A stretch of 64,000 bases of DNA from Chryseobacterium gotjawalense (GCF_030012525.1 NZ_CP124855.1:2666001-2730000), one strand, 5' to 3'. Positions 52,796 to 62,949 are shown, counted from the first letter of the stretch. The notes: generated from the letters alone by a model not told the origin. Made by a program: numbers and translations.

Positions 52796-53551
52796 ATGAT
52801 GCTTACGGAGAGAATAAGTGGTTTAATAATCACTTTTAATGAAGAAAAAAATATTCAGGAAATTCTGGATTGCTTTACATTTTGTGACGAGATTATTGTT
52901 GTAGATTCATTCAGCACGGATAAAACGGTAGAAATTGCCTCGCGGAATCCGAAGGTGAAAATCATCCAGCATCAGTTCGAAGACTTTACAAAGCAACGGA
53001 ATATAGCTTTGGATGCCGCGAAAAATGATTGGGTCATTTTTTTGGATGGTGACGAACGGATTACGCCGGAACTGCAAAAAGAGATTATTTCGGAATTGAA
53101 TAAATCCGATAAAAAGGACGCTTATTATTTCTATCGAAAATTTTATTTTGGCGGAAAACCGGTGAGTTTTTCGGGAACACAAACTGATAAAAACATTAGA
53201 CTTTTTCGTAGAACCAAATGCAGGTATACCGCCGATAAAAAAGTACATGAAACACTCGAAGTACAAGGCACAACCGGTATTTTAAAAAACAAATTAATTC
53301 ATTATTCTTTTGAAAATTTTGAGCAATTCAAGAAGAAAATGCTTTATTATGGTTTATTAAAAGGAAGTGAACTTACCGATAAAGGAAAGAAATATTCAAT
53401 CATTACTCATTGGGGAAAAGTTGCATTAAAGTTTATGAAAACTTATTTTTTAAAATTAGGATTTTTGGATGGAATTACTGGACTGAAAATAAGTTACCTC
53501 CAAAGCCTTTATGTGAGTGAAACTTACAGAACCCTGAAAAACAATAATTAA
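52796..53551 (+). CDS. Glycosyltransferase family 2 (WaaE/KdtX-like), paralogue
   Basis: The 251-residue enzyme is built like the one at 51227: GLIITFNEEKNIQEILDC, VDSFSTDKTVEIA, FLDGDERITPEL (DGD), LFRRTKCRYTADKKVHETL, LIHYSFENFEQFKKKMLYY and a similar hydrophobic end. It has a GGKPV loop where the other has a KHGGWG one. It probably acts on LPS core or a related glycan. An additional terminator follows it. Confidence 0.87.
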   Translation: MMLTERISGLIITFNEEKNIQEILDCFTFCDEIIVVDSFSTDKTVEIASRNPKVKIIQHQFEDFTKQRNIALDAAKNDWVIFLDGDERITPELQKEIISELNKSDKKDAYYFYRKFYFGGKPVSFSGTQTDKNIRLFRRTKCRYTADKKVHETLEVQGTTGILKNKLIHYSFENFEQFKKKMLYYGLLKGSELTDKGKKYSIITHWGKVALKFMKTYFLKLGFLDGITGLKISYLQSLYVSETYRTLKNNN

Positions 53552-53562
53552 TTAGTATATCT

Positions 53563-53593
53563 AAAAATGGTCGAAGAAATTTCGGCCATTTTT
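53563..53593 (+). terminator. Terminator of the first glycan gene block
   Basis: AAAAATGGTCGAA (53563-53575) pairs with TTCGGCCATTTTT (53581-53593), with one G-U wobble and a GAAAT loop. The T-run is part of the descending stem. Confidence 0.8.
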
Positions 53594-53696
53594 TTGTTAT
53601 ATGGAATTAGTGATTTGCTAACAATATAGTTGAAAATTTAATCTGAAAATATTAAACGTTCTATTAATGAGTTGATTGAATTATTTGCAAAAAATA

Positions 53697-54566
53697 TTAT
53701 TTATTTACGTAAACAGGTCTTTTATTTTTAAAAAATTGATCGATAAACATTTTTAGTTTTTTTTGAGTATTGGATTCCCTTACCCGAATCGGATTTTGTG
53801 TAAGATTCATTTCTTTCACGTGTTCTATGATTTGATCAAAAGAATAATTTTTCATAAAGCATTCTTTCAGAAAATGATCAATAATCTGGTTCCATTGTTT
53901 TTTATTTCCCCAATAATGTCCAACGATATGAGCCGCAGGTCGCAACGCAGAGTATTCGTTCAGTCCCAGAGAAAAGGCAAACTGTTCTATAAGTCTTCGT
54001 GGTACATCATCCGCGCACATCGCATCATTAATTCCTAAAGTCACCTCCAGGCAATCCAAATGTTTGTTAGAAATCCCAATCAGTCCTGCGTTCCACATTG
54101 CAGAATTTTCATCAATTTTAGTATTATGATAGGTTTTGCCTTTCATCTGCGTCCACATTAATTTTTCGGTTTTCGAAGAAAGTGCAAAAAGTTTTCCTTC
54201 TTCTATATGCATGAAATTTTGTCCATTTTTCATACCATTTCGTAGCGCATCCATGTTATTATAAAAGAAAGTATCACCGTCTAAATATAGGATGGAATCT
54301 AAAGGATATTTTTGGGCAATCAACTGAAGCGCTTTAATTTTTACCCTCCAGAAAAAATTATATTTTCCTTCCCATTCTTTTATAACATCTCTGTTAATTG
54401 GTATTATTTCTATATTACCTTCTAAAGAGCTAAACAATGAAGGGTTTTCAGCAACAACTATAATTCTATCTTCAGCATTTTTATAAGCCGAGGAAGTGTA
54501 TATTGAAAAATATACCTGCTGATAGTGATCCATATTATTGCCAAATACTAAGTATACAATATTCAT
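53697..54566 (-). CDS. GT-A glycosyltransferase (GT8-like)
   Basis: The 289-residue protein begins with IVYLVFGNNMDHYQQVYFSI and has the metal/nucleotide-binding DGD in ILYLDGDTFFYNNMD. A later WNAGLIGISNKHLD segment resembles the NAG motif of GT8 and related retaining enzymes, and HYWGNKKQWNQI suggests a His ligand. It is the only minus-strand gene in the glycan cluster. The donor sugar is unknown. Confidence 0.75.
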   Translation of the reverse strand: MNIVYLVFGNNMDHYQQVYFSIYTSSAYKNAEDRIIVVAENPSLFSSLEGNIEIIPINRDVIKEWEGKYNFFWRVKIKALQLIAQKYPLDSILYLDGDTFFYNNMDALRNGMKNGQNFMHIEEGKLFALSSKTEKLMWTQMKGKTYHNTKIDENSAMWNAGLIGISNKHLDCLEVTLGINDAMCADDVPRRLIEQFAFSLGLNEYSALRPAAHIVGHYWGNKKQWNQIIDHFLKECFMKNYSFDQIIEHVKEMNLTQNPIRVRESNTQKKLKMFIDQFFKNKRPVYVNK

Positions 54567-54626
54567 GTTGATGAAATTTTTTATTTAAAAGCCTTTAATA
54601 CCATTTTAAATTGGTACTTAACTGGT

Positions 54627-54655
54627 CAAATTTAGTGTAAAACAGCGGATATCAA
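54627..54655 (-). promoter_or_regulatory. Promoter of the GT8-like gene
   Basis: On the minus strand TTG (54653-54655) and TAAATTTG (54627-54634) are separated by 18 nt, close to the Bacteroidetes consensus, and lie 60 nt before the ATG. The rest of 54567-54816 shows no gene. Confidence 0.65.
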
Positions 54656-54816
54656 AAATTTGTTTGGCTTGATATTTTCAATTAAATTGCAGAATAAATA
54701 TCTAGCAAGTGTGGCTTACTGTTGAAGTCTTTGCTTTATGCAAAAAGGATAAAGAAGCGATTTAATCTTCCTATATAAATTTTCGTTAATTCAAGTAGTA
54801 GCCAGTTGCAATTCTC

Positions 54817-55791
54817 ATGAATAATTATCCATTAATAAGTCTAATCATTCCTTGTTATAACGCTGAACAGACGTTAGAAAAATGTCTTAATTCTGTGATT
54901 CAACAATCTTACAATAATTTAGAAATAATTATTGTTGATGATGGCTCCACTGATGGGAGTTCGAAAATCTATGAAGAATTTCAAAGAAAAGATAACCGAA
55001 TCGAAATTTTCAGACAGGACAATTATGGCGTTTCGAAAGCAAGAAACAAAGGAGTAAAAGCAGCTATAGGAGAATATATTTGTTTTGTAGATTCTGATGA
55101 TTGGGTAGAAACCAATTATTGTTCCGAGCTCTATAATTTACTTATTACCGAAAATGCGGATATTGCTATTATAGAAGCTTCTTATGAAGATGAAATCGGA
55201 AATGTCATTTTTAATAAACCTATTTCTAGCGAGAAGGTATTTGATGGAAAAAGAGCTTTAGTTCTTTTACTGGAAGATAAATTTATACAAAGCCACCCGT
55301 GGGGCAAACTATACAAAGCGACCTTTTTAAAAAATGTAAGCTTTCCTGAAGATTTGAAATGTTTTGAAGATTATTCAACACTTTTCAAAATTTTCGACAA
55401 AGCGGTAAAGGTTGTTAGATCGGATGAAAAGCTTTATCATTACCTACAACATGCAGACAGTCTTTCGCACAATCTTTCCCCGAAAACCGCCTATTATTTT
55501 TATTTGGCGATAATGGATGTATTTAAATTTTGTCAAAGTACAACACAGCTCAAAAATCAAGAAAATATCACAAAAAATATAATCAGAAAACTTCTGATGG
55601 TTCTTAAGCGTATTCTCCGAAATACGACGAAAGAGGAAATGCAGCTTGAAAAGGAAAAAATCCGACAATCCTTTAAATCTTTTCTTAAATATCACCTTAA
55701 AGACATAGGTTTGGAATATTGGTTATATTTAAGATTATACTACTATTACCCAAATCTATACGCGAAATTAATTTCTAAGAATGATAAATAA
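54817..55791 (+). CDS. Glycosyltransferase family 2
   Basis: The 324-residue GT-A enzyme has LISLIIPCYNAEQTLEKCLN, IIVDDGSTDGSSKIYEEF, RNKGVKAAIGEYICFVDSDD (DSD motif) and a middle HPWGKLYKATFLK segment common in capsule and LPS enzymes. The C-terminal part is helical and basic. It heads the second gene block of the cluster; its end overlaps the next gene by 11 bp. The DNA is AT-richer than the core genes. Confidence 0.87.
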   Translation: MNNYPLISLIIPCYNAEQTLEKCLNSVIQQSYNNLEIIIVDDGSTDGSSKIYEEFQRKDNRIEIFRQDNYGVSKARNKGVKAAIGEYICFVDSDDWVETNYCSELYNLLITENADIAIIEASYEDEIGNVIFNKPISSEKVFDGKRALVLLLEDKFIQSHPWGKLYKATFLKNVSFPEDLKCFEDYSTLFKIFDKAVKVVRSDEKLYHYLQHADSLSHNLSPKTAYYFYLAIMDVFKFCQSTTQLKNQENITKNIIRKLLMVLKRILRNTTKEEMQLEKEKIRQSFKSFLKYHLKDIGLEYWLYLRLYYYYPNLYAKLISKNDK

Positions 55792-56839
55792 ACCGCTGGT
55801 ATCTATTGTTGTCCCTTGTTACAACGTTGAGAAATATGTTGAGGCATGCATCAGTTCTGTGATTTTACAGGATTATGAAAACTGGGAATGTATTTTAATT
55901 AATGACGGAAGCAAGGACAATACTTTGGATTTAATAAAGAGTTTTGAATCTAGAGAGAACCGAATTCGAGTTTTTACACAAGAAAATTTTGGGCTTTCTG
56001 CTACTAGAAATAAAGGAATCGAAAATGCAAACGGAGAATTCCTGTTTTTTTTGGATTCGGATGATATTTTGAGCAACGATGCAATCAGCACTTTGGTTTC
56101 ATCTTTTCAAAATAATGATATTGTTACCGGCATTACTACATCTGCGGCTTTTTCTAATAATAATAATAATATGACCAGGCTTTCTCAATTACTGCATCCC
56201 AAAGAAGGCACTATCACCTTCGAGAACAGTCATTTTGAAGTTTTGGTTAGAACGATGGAAATAGGACTTACGCCAGTAGCACAAAACAGATTATATAGAA
56301 AAGATTTTATTGATCAACATCAGCTTCGTTTCAAATCCGGCATTTTACATGAAGATGAATTGTGGTTTTTTGAAACCATGTTGTTAGCTGAAAATGTAAA
56401 ATTTATCAATAAAGAAACTTATTTTTATAGAATTGATAATCAAGATTCTATTACAAAAAATGTAGGTGACAGAAATTTAGAATCTTATATACAGGTTATG
56501 GAGGAGATTATTAAAAAATATTCTCAACACGAACAATTCAATATAATTGCAAAATGGTATTCGGTTTATATTAAAAAAATATTTCTTGATTTTGCTGTTA
56601 GAGAGCGATCAAAACTCAGTGGTCAAATAATTTCAAGACTGGAATCAGCTTTAAAAGATTGTTACATTCCCTTAGCAAAAGAGAATCTTCTCTCAAAGAA
56701 TAATGACCTCTATTACAAAACTATTAATAAATTATCATTAAAACCCTTTAGTATTATTGAAAAACATTTCTTCCGTAACCCGGTGAATAGTCTGAGGAAA
56801 ATCGTAAACGTATTTAAAGTCTCTTATTTCTTAAAATAA
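55781..56839 (+). CDS. Glycosyltransferase family 2
   Basis: The 352-residue enzyme has LVSIVVPCYNVEKYVEACIS, LINDGSKDNTLDLIKSF, NKGIENANGEFLFFLDSDD and a downstream GILHEDELWFFETM, which supplies a probable catalytic acid (ED). It overlaps the preceding gene, so they are translationally coupled. Substrates cannot be deduced. Confidence 0.87.
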   Translation: MINKPLVSIVVPCYNVEKYVEACISSVILQDYENWECILINDGSKDNTLDLIKSFESRENRIRVFTQENFGLSATRNKGIENANGEFLFFLDSDDILSNDAISTLVSSFQNNDIVTGITTSAAFSNNNNNMTRLSQLLHPKEGTITFENSHFEVLVRTMEIGLTPVAQNRLYRKDFIDQHQLRFKSGILHEDELWFFETMLLAENVKFINKETYFYRIDNQDSITKNVGDRNLESYIQVMEEIIKKYSQHEQFNIIAKWYSVYIKKIFLDFAVRERSKLSGQIISRLESALKDCYIPLAKENLLSKNNDLYYKTINKLSLKPFSIIEKHFFRNPVNSLRKIVNVFKVSYFLK

Positions 56840-56840
56840 A

Positions 56841-57827
56841 ATGGTGACTCCTAAAACTTTTCTTTTGGTAATGCCGGATTATTCAGATTTTTCAGAACTC
56901 TTTATGAAAAATTTGGAGAAATCTGGATTTCAAGCGTCATTGATAACCGATAAAATTCCCGTTTTTAAGTATAAAGGAAATCAAAGGCTATTGAATTTTT
57001 TTAGAAAAACTTTTTTAAAAGATAAAAACTTCAAAAAGGAACTTGTTGCCAACTTTAAACAAAACGAATTTTTAAAATTAGCAGACGACTTGAAGCAAAA
57101 TTTTGACTATGTTTTGGTGATTCGCCCAGATGAGTTTCCCATTCCATTTATTGAAAAATTCAGAAATAAAACTTCTAAATTAATTGCTTATCAATGGGAC
57201 GGCATTGAAAAGTTCCCAGAGGTAAAAAACTATTTCTCTCTTTTTGATTCTTTTTTTTGTTTTGAAGAAGTGAAAGATGTAGAAAACGTCAAGAAAATAA
57301 CCAATTTTTACTTTGATTTTGATGATTTTAAATCCACCCAGCCCATTCAAAAAAACATGCGGCCAGTTTTCTATTTTGTAGGATTAGATTGGGAAAACAG
57401 AAGAAAAAAGATTGACAACTTTGTGCAGTTTGCTGTCGAAAACAATATTTCACTCAATTTTTATTTGCAGGAATTTGATAAAAATGAGAACAAAAATCCG
57501 AATATTACCTATATAAAAAAACGGATATCGTTTGCTGAAAACCTGGAGTTTGTTAAGAAAGCAGATGTTCTTCTGGATTTTGTTGATCCCCGACACGACG
57601 GATTATCGATTCGTTTTTTTGAAGGAATGTATTATAAGAAAAAAGTAATTACAGATAATAAGATGGTGAGAAATTACGAATTCTATCATCCAAGCAATAT
57701 CTTGGTTCTAGAGAATAATTATCAGGATATTGATGAATTTCTCAAAATTCCGTATTATGAAATTTCAGATAAAATTGTGAAAAAATATGGATTTAGCAGT
57801 TGGATAAAAAAAATTATTAAAGAGTAA
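56841..57827 (+). CDS. Glycosyltransferase-like protein (CgeB/GT4-type fold)
   Basis: The 328-residue protein has a GT-B-like layout. The N-terminal half has FDYVLVIRPDEFPIPFIEKF and LIAYQWDGIEKFPE. The C-terminal half has FVGLDWENRRKKIDNF, ADVLLDFVDPRHDGLSIRFFE (equivalent of the nucleotide-binding E-x7-E region) and KKKVITDNKMVRNY. Similar proteins are annotated in Bacteroidetes LPS loci without known activity. It begins 1 bp after the preceding stop. Confidence 0.65.
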   Translation: MVTPKTFLLVMPDYSDFSELFMKNLEKSGFQASLITDKIPVFKYKGNQRLLNFFRKTFLKDKNFKKELVANFKQNEFLKLADDLKQNFDYVLVIRPDEFPIPFIEKFRNKTSKLIAYQWDGIEKFPEVKNYFSLFDSFFCFEEVKDVENVKKITNFYFDFDDFKSTQPIQKNMRPVFYFVGLDWENRRKKIDNFVQFAVENNISLNFYLQEFDKNENKNPNITYIKKRISFAENLEFVKKADVLLDFVDPRHDGLSIRFFEGMYYKKKVITDNKMVRNYEFYHPSNILVLENNYQDIDEFLKIPYYEISDKIVKKYGFSSWIKKIIKE

Positions 57828-57831
57828 ATGC

Positions 57832-59043
57832 ATGGGAATTAAAAGAAAAATTAAAAATTTTATTTATCTCAAAAAAAATTATCCTTTATCAGAAAAAACA
57901 ATTGTTCCTGATAGTAACAAAAAAACGATTCTGATTATCGACACTCAGATTCCCACTTTTGATATGGATTCAGCATCCAACCGAATCACCGAAATTGCCA
58001 AGTTTTTGGCTAAAAACTATAATGTTTACATTATGGATTCGGCAAACAGGATTCCCAAAGTAGAGTCAAAAAAATATATCGAAAACCTAAATAGCAATGA
58101 TATAACAATTTATACTCCCTATCTCAATAAATATGGGGTCATGCGTGGTAAGAAATATTTTTTAAAAAAACTGATTCCCAAGCTTGATTTTGTATGGCTT
58201 CATCGCCCGGAAGTCTTTAGAGATTATGTCGATTTTTTCCGAAATAACGCACCAAATGCTAAAGTTATTTATGACATGGTCGACATCCATTATCTAAGAA
58301 TGGAAAGGGGTTTGCAAATAAAGTATGATAAAAACAGAGCAAAGGAAGCTGTTTATTTTAAATATATCGAAACCGAACTCTGTAGAAAAGCCGACAAAAT
58401 TGCTGTAATCAGCGAGAAGGAAAAGGATTTTATGAAAGATTTTGTAGAGGAATCTAAACTGTTTACGATAAGCAATGTTCATAACTTAAAAGTAAAACCT
58501 GAAGAAACGCCTGCCTTTGAAAAACGAAATGGTATTTTCTTTATCGGAGGTTTTTTGCATGATCCTAATGTAGATGCAGTTGAAGTGCTGTATCACAAAA
58601 TAATGCCTTTGGTTTGGGAACAATTACCCAATCTTAAGATTACCATCATTGGTGCTGAAGCTCCAGAATCAATATTAGAAATGAATTCTGCTCAATTTGA
58701 AGTGGTGGGTTTTGTGGAAAACATTATTCCTTATTATGAAAAATGTTTTGCGTCTGTTTCACCGTTAAGATTTGGTGCAGGTGTGAAAGGTAAAATCGGA
58801 CAGGCATTGGAATATACACTTCCTGTGATAACCACCGAAATTGGTGCTGAAGGAATGTTTTTGGAAAATGAAATCACCGCTTTAATTGCAGGAAACGAGG
58901 ATTGTCAAAAATTTGCAGATAATATTATAGCGATCTGTAAAAACAAAGAACTTTGGAATACGCTTCATCAAAATTCAGAAAAAGCAATTTATCCATTTTC
59001 TATTGATGCGCAGAAAGAAGAATTGTTTAGGCTGTTGTCATAA
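57832..59043 (+). CDS. Glycosyltransferase family 4/1
   Basis: The 403-residue GT-B enzyme has ILIIDTQIPTFDMDSASNRI at the start and VIYDMVDIHYLRMERGLQ in the acceptor domain. The C-terminal donor domain has IFFIGGFLHDPNVDAVEV, ITIIGAEAPESI, GFVENIIPYYEKCFASVSPL and the GVKGKIGQALEYTLPVITT segment that replaces the classical EGFGL motif. It is the last gene of the cluster. Confidence 0.87.
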   Translation: MGIKRKIKNFIYLKKNYPLSEKTIVPDSNKKTILIIDTQIPTFDMDSASNRITEIAKFLAKNYNVYIMDSANRIPKVESKKYIENLNSNDITIYTPYLNKYGVMRGKKYFLKKLIPKLDFVWLHRPEVFRDYVDFFRNNAPNAKVIYDMVDIHYLRMERGLQIKYDKNRAKEAVYFKYIETELCRKADKIAVISEKEKDFMKDFVEESKLFTISNVHNLKVKPEETPAFEKRNGIFFIGGFLHDPNVDAVEVLYHKIMPLVWEQLPNLKITIIGAEAPESILEMNSAQFEVVGFVENIIPYYEKCFASVSPLRFGAGVKGKIGQALEYTLPVITTEIGAEGMFLENEITALIAGNEDCQKFADNIIAICKNKELWNTLHQNSEKAIYPFSIDAQKEELFRLLS

Positions 59044-59127
59044 TCAATGACATTTAAACTGTTACGACTTTGTTCACTTGAGTTATTACTCCTGAAGACG
59101 AATTGTAATTTAAAAAGATCCATTACT

Positions 59128-59481
59128 TTATTTTCTCTCATAATCATCCTGCAGCCTCACAATATCATCTTCCCCGAAATAAGTTCCAGTCTGTACTTCC
59201 ACAAAAATAAGCAGTTCTGTTGAGCGGTTTTCAATTCGGTGTTTAGCTCCTAAAGGAATATGAATGCTTTCACCATATTTTACAGTAATCTCCTCTCCGT
59301 CTAAGGTGACAACTGCTTCGCCCTCAACGATTGTCCAGAATTCCTGTCGGTGATGATGAAACTGGTAAGATAATCGCTGACCCGGATTTACTTCAATTCT
59401 CTTTAATTTATAATGAGGTTCATCTGCCAAAACATAATATTTCCCCCACGGTCTGTCACCAATTTCTAACATATACAGCAT
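59128..59481 (-). CDS. Cupin, mannose-6-phosphate isomerase type II C-terminal-like
   Basis: The 117-residue single-domain protein has RPWGKYYVLADEPHYKLKRI, PGQRLSYQFHHHRQEFWTIV (metal-binding His/Glu set), GEAVVTLDGEE and HIPLGAKHRIEN. This equals the C-terminal cupin of ManC-type bifunctional enzymes without the guanylyltransferase part. It may isomerise mannose-6-phosphate for the glycan cluster next door. TATTTTTG on the minus strand (59493-59500) is a -7 box. Confidence 0.85.
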   Translation of the reverse strand: MLYMLEIGDRPWGKYYVLADEPHYKLKRIEVNPGQRLSYQFHHHRQEFWTIVEGEAVVTLDGEEITVKYGESIHIPLGAKHRIENRSTELLIFVEVQTGTYFGEDDIVRLQDDYERK

Positions 59482-59646
59482 AATTTATAGTGCAAAAATA
59501 AGTAATTTTATGAAACACGCCTGTCAGAATATGATCTACAGGAAAATAATTGAACAAGTGTTCCATCTGACCATTCAAAGCAATAAAAATAAACAGATGA
59601 AACACCGTTTTTTTCTTTAAATTTGTACCTTAAAATTTCAAGGAAA

Positions 59647-61158
59647 ATGAGCAAAGTAAGAGTGCGTTTTGCACCAAGTCCAACCGGACCTTTACATTTA
59701 GGAGGAGTACGAACCGCATTGTACGATTATCTTTTTGCCAAAAACAAAGGTGGTGATTTCGTATTGAGAATAGAAGATACCGATACTGCCCGATATGTGG
59801 AAGGTGCGGAAGAATATATTATGGAAGCCCTGGAATGGTGCGGAATCATTCCTGATGAAAGTCCTAAACATGGTGGCCCATTTGCACCTTACAGACAATC
59901 GGAAAGACGGGAAATTTACGATAAACATTTAGTAGCGCTTCTAAAAACAGATTATGCCTATTTGGCCTTCGATACTCCGGAAGAGCTGGATGAAGTGAGA
60001 AATGAGTTCGAAAAAAACGGGGACGTTTTCGCTTATGATAACAGGACCAGAAACCGACTGAAAAATTCTTTGACGCTTTCTAAAGAAGAAGTTCAAAAAT
60101 TAATAGATGAAAAAGTTCCATACGTCGTGCGTTTCAAAATGCCGGTAGACAGAGTCCTGAATCTGGAAGATATCATCCGCGGTAAATCGTCTGTGAATAC
60201 CAATACTTTAGATGATAAGGTTTTGGTGAAAAACGACGGAATGCCCACTTACCATTTTGCCAACATTGTCGATGACCACGAAATGGAAATCTCACACGTG
60301 ATTCGGGGTGAAGAATGGCTGCCTTCCCTGGGATTGCATTATTTATTATATGAAGCGATGGGTTGGGAAAAACCGGAATTTGCGCACTTATCATTAATTC
60401 TAAAACCGGAAGGGAAAGGGAAATTAAGCAAAAGAGACGGTGATAAATTCGGTTTCCCGGTATTTCCATTAAATTTTAAAGATCCCGAAACTGGAAATAT
60501 TTCAAAAGGCTACCGCGAAGAAGGGTATTTGCCGCAGGCATTTATCAATATGGTTGCCCTGCTCGGCTGGAGTCCTGCCAATGACAGAGAGGTGCTGACT
60601 TTAGAAGAAATGATTACTGAGTTCGATTTGCATAAAGTTCATAAAGCGGGTGCAAGATTCAATAAAGAAAAGGCAGAATGGTTTAACAGCGAATATTTAA
60701 GATCAAAATCCGACGAAGAGGTTTTAGGACTGATAAAAAATGTGGACGGAATTAATCTTACAAACTCAAGTGATGCCCAATTATTGAAAATCATTTCATT
60801 AATGAAAGAAAGAGCCGTTTTTGCAAAAGATATTTATAATGACGGCAAATTTTTCTTTGAAGCACCAACTCAGTATGACGAGAAAGCGGTAAAGAAAGCC
60901 TGGAACGAAACGGCAGCAGAAGTGATGACTGAATTTTCACTGAAGTTACAGGATTCCGTCTTTGAACCTGAAGCTTTAAAACAGGATATTCATGATTTTG
61001 CTGAAAGCAAAGGACTTGGAATGGGAAAAGTAATGATGCCGCTTCGGTTAACTTTAGTCGGCGAATTGAAAGGACCGGATGTTCCAGATATTATGCAAAT
61101 CCTTGGAAAAGAAGAAACTATCGCCAGGATAAAAAATGCAGTGAATAATATTCAATAA
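59647..61158 (+). CDS. gltX: Glutamyl-tRNA synthetase
   Basis: The ATG at 59647 (MSKVRVRFAPSPTGPLHLGG) gives 503 residues. The class I signature is PSPTGPLHLGG (HIGH-like) and the KMSKS equivalent is GKLSKRDGDKFG. The discriminating RFAPSPTG start fits glutamate enzymes. The anticodon-binding C-terminal part is present. A -7 box TAAATTTG is at 59618-59625. Confidence 0.96.
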   Translation: MSKVRVRFAPSPTGPLHLGGVRTALYDYLFAKNKGGDFVLRIEDTDTARYVEGAEEYIMEALEWCGIIPDESPKHGGPFAPYRQSERREIYDKHLVALLKTDYAYLAFDTPEELDEVRNEFEKNGDVFAYDNRTRNRLKNSLTLSKEEVQKLIDEKVPYVVRFKMPVDRVLNLEDIIRGKSSVNTNTLDDKVLVKNDGMPTYHFANIVDDHEMEISHVIRGEEWLPSLGLHYLLYEAMGWEKPEFAHLSLILKPEGKGKLSKRDGDKFGFPVFPLNFKDPETGNISKGYREEGYLPQAFINMVALLGWSPANDREVLTLEEMITEFDLHKVHKAGARFNKEKAEWFNSEYLRSKSDEEVLGLIKNVDGINLTNSSDAQLLKIISLMKERAVFAKDIYNDGKFFFEAPTQYDEKAVKKAWNETAAEVMTEFSLKLQDSVFEPEALKQDIHDFAESKGLGMGKVMMPLRLTLVGELKGPDVPDIMQILGKEETIARIKNAVNNIQ

Positions 61159-61205
61159 CTTTCTTTAATTTTTACTAAATTTGAAGGATAATTTTAATAA
61201 TTAAA

Positions 61206-62162
61206 ATGGAATACTTAAGCTTTGAACTTCCGATTAAAGAACTGATGGATCAGTATCAAACCTGTTCATTGGTGGGCGAAGAAAGTGGGGTAGATGTAAA
61301 ACTCGCCTGCTCGCAAATCGAAGATAAAATTATAGAAAAGAAAAAAGAAATCTATCATAACCTTACGCCGTGGCAGAGAGTGCAGCTTTCCCGTCATCCG
61401 GATCGTCCTTATACTTTGGACGTTATTAAAGGTATTACCGATAAAGACAGTTTCTTAGAACTTCATGGTGATCGAAACTTTGCGGATGATCCTGCAATGA
61501 TTGGTGGTCTGGCCACGATTGACGGACAGAGAGTAATGATTATCGGAACCCAAAAGGGCCGTACCACCAAGGAAAGACAATTTCGCAGATTCGGGATGAG
61601 CAATCCCGAAGGATACCGAAAGGCTCTGAGATTAATGAAACTTGCAGAGAAATTTCATATTCCTGTAATTTCTTTAATTGATACACCGGGTGCTTATCCT
61701 GGTTTAGAAGCTGAAGAACGTGGGCAGGGTGAAGCGATTGCCAGAAATATTTTTGAAATGACCATGCTCAAAACTCCCATTTTCGTGTATATCATTGGCG
61801 AAGGAGCGAGTGGTGGAGCGTTGGGAATTGGTGTTGGAAATAAAGTGTATATGCTCGAAAACACTTGGTACACAGTTATTGCTCCAGAAAGTTGTTCATC
61901 AATCCTTTGGAGAAATTGGGATCATAAAGAAGATGCAGCCAATGCTTTGAAATTAACCCCGCAAGATGCCTTAAGAGAAAAATTCATTGATGGAATTGTA
62001 GAAGAACCACTTGGTGGAGCGCATTATGAACCACAAGTTGCTTATGATCATTTGAAGGCTTCTATTCTTCAAAACATCAAAGCGTTTTCTAAATTTACCG
62101 GCAAAGAATTAGAAATTCAGCGACAGGAGAAATTCATCGCGATGGGTCAGTTCAAAGGCTAG
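61206..62162 (+). CDS. accA: Acetyl-CoA carboxylase carboxyltransferase subunit alpha
   Basis: The 318-residue subunit transfers the carboxyl group from carboxybiotin to acetyl-CoA with AccD. Landmarks are [61 protein letters not shown] (as separate conserved blocks), [12 protein letters not shown] and [14 protein letters not shown]. accD is not in the window; accB-accC are 11 kb upstream. Confidence 0.97.
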   Translation: MEYLSFELPIKELMDQYQTCSLVGEESGVDVKLACSQIEDKIIEKKKEIYHNLTPWQRVQLSRHPDRPYTLDVIKGITDKDSFLELHGDRNFADDPAMIGGLATIDGQRVMIIGTQKGRTTKERQFRRFGMSNPEGYRKALRLMKLAEKFHIPVISLIDTPGAYPGLEAEERGQGEAIARNIFEMTMLKTPIFVYIIGEGASGGALGIGVGNKVYMLENTWYTVIAPESCSSILWRNWDHKEDAANALKLTPQDALREKFIDGIVEEPLGGAHYEPQVAYDHLKASILQNIKAFSKFTGKELEIQRQEKFIAMGQFKG

Positions 62163-62186
62163 GAACTATCACCCAAATTAAAATAG

Positions 62187-62216
62187 AAAAATCCTGTAAG
62201 CAATTACAGGATTTTT
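62187..62216. terminator. Bidirectional terminator between accA and ftsE-like gene
   Basis: ATCCTGTAA (62191-62199) pairs with TTACAGGAT (62204-62212) around GCAA, with A-run (62187-62190) and T-run on the two sides, serving both convergent genes. Confidence 0.88.
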
Positions 62217-62238
62217 TATGTTTTGAAAGCAATGTTAA

Positions 62239-62949
62239 TTATTCGAAAAGTTCAGCAGTATCTAAAACCGAAACTTTTCCGTCTTCACATCGGATTGCTT
62301 CTCCGGGGAAGTTTTGGATCATGTGATAATCGTGAGTTGCCATTACCACTGCCGAGTTATTTTCAAAAGCTACCTGCTTCAGAAGGGTCATGATTTCGTT
62401 GGAAGTCTCTGGGTCCAGATTACCGGTCGGCTCATCAGCCAGGATCAATTCTGGGTGGTTCAGGAGTGCTCTGGCGATGGCAATACGCTGTTGCTCACCT
62501 CCTGAAAGTTCATGGGGCATTTTGTGTTTCTTGGATTTCATTCCCACGCTTGCCAAAACTTCATTTATTCGGTCATCTATTTTGGTTTTATCACTCCAGC
62601 CTGTTGCTTCGAGAACGAATTTTAAATTCTTTTCCACAGTTCGGTCTGGTAACAGCTGAAAGTCCTGAAAAACAATACCCAGCTTTCTTCTTAAATTCGG
62701 GATGTCTGAGGGTTTCAACTTAGCCAAATCAAATCCGGCAATATGTCCTTGTCCTGCACTGAGTGGGATGTGTCCGTAGAGCGTTTTGAGCAATGAACTT
62801 TTTCCGGAACCTGTTTTACCGATAAGGTAGCAGAATCTTCCTTTCTTTATGTTGAGGTTGACTTCGTTAAGTACAGTGAAATTCTTCTGCGCAATTTTTG
62901 CATTTTTTAGATGAATTACATCCTGGCCTTCCTGATAAGTATGTGGCAT
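62239..62949 (-). CDS. ftsE: FtsE-like ABC transporter ATP-binding protein
   Basis: The 236-residue ATPase has Walker [10 protein letters not shown] (44-52), Q-loop [12 protein letters not shown], signature [17 protein letters not shown], Walker [16 protein letters not shown] and the switch His in MATHDY. The [10 protein letters not shown] segment is characteristic of FtsE, which with FtsX activates peptidoglycan hydrolases at division. No ftsX is adjacent. TACTTTTG on the minus strand (62999-63006) is a -7 box. Confidence 0.85.
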   Translation of the reverse strand: MPHTYQEGQDVIHLKNAKIAQKNFTVLNEVNLNIKKGRFCYLIGKTGSGKSSLLKTLYGHIPLSAGQGHIAGFDLAKLKPSDIPNLRRKLGIVFQDFQLLPDRTVEKNLKFVLEATGWSDKTKIDDRINEVLASVGMKSKKHKMPHELSGGEQQRIAIARALLNHPELILADEPTGNLDPETSNEIMTLLKQVAFENNSAVVMATHDYHMIQNFPGEAIRCEDGKVSVLDTAELFE

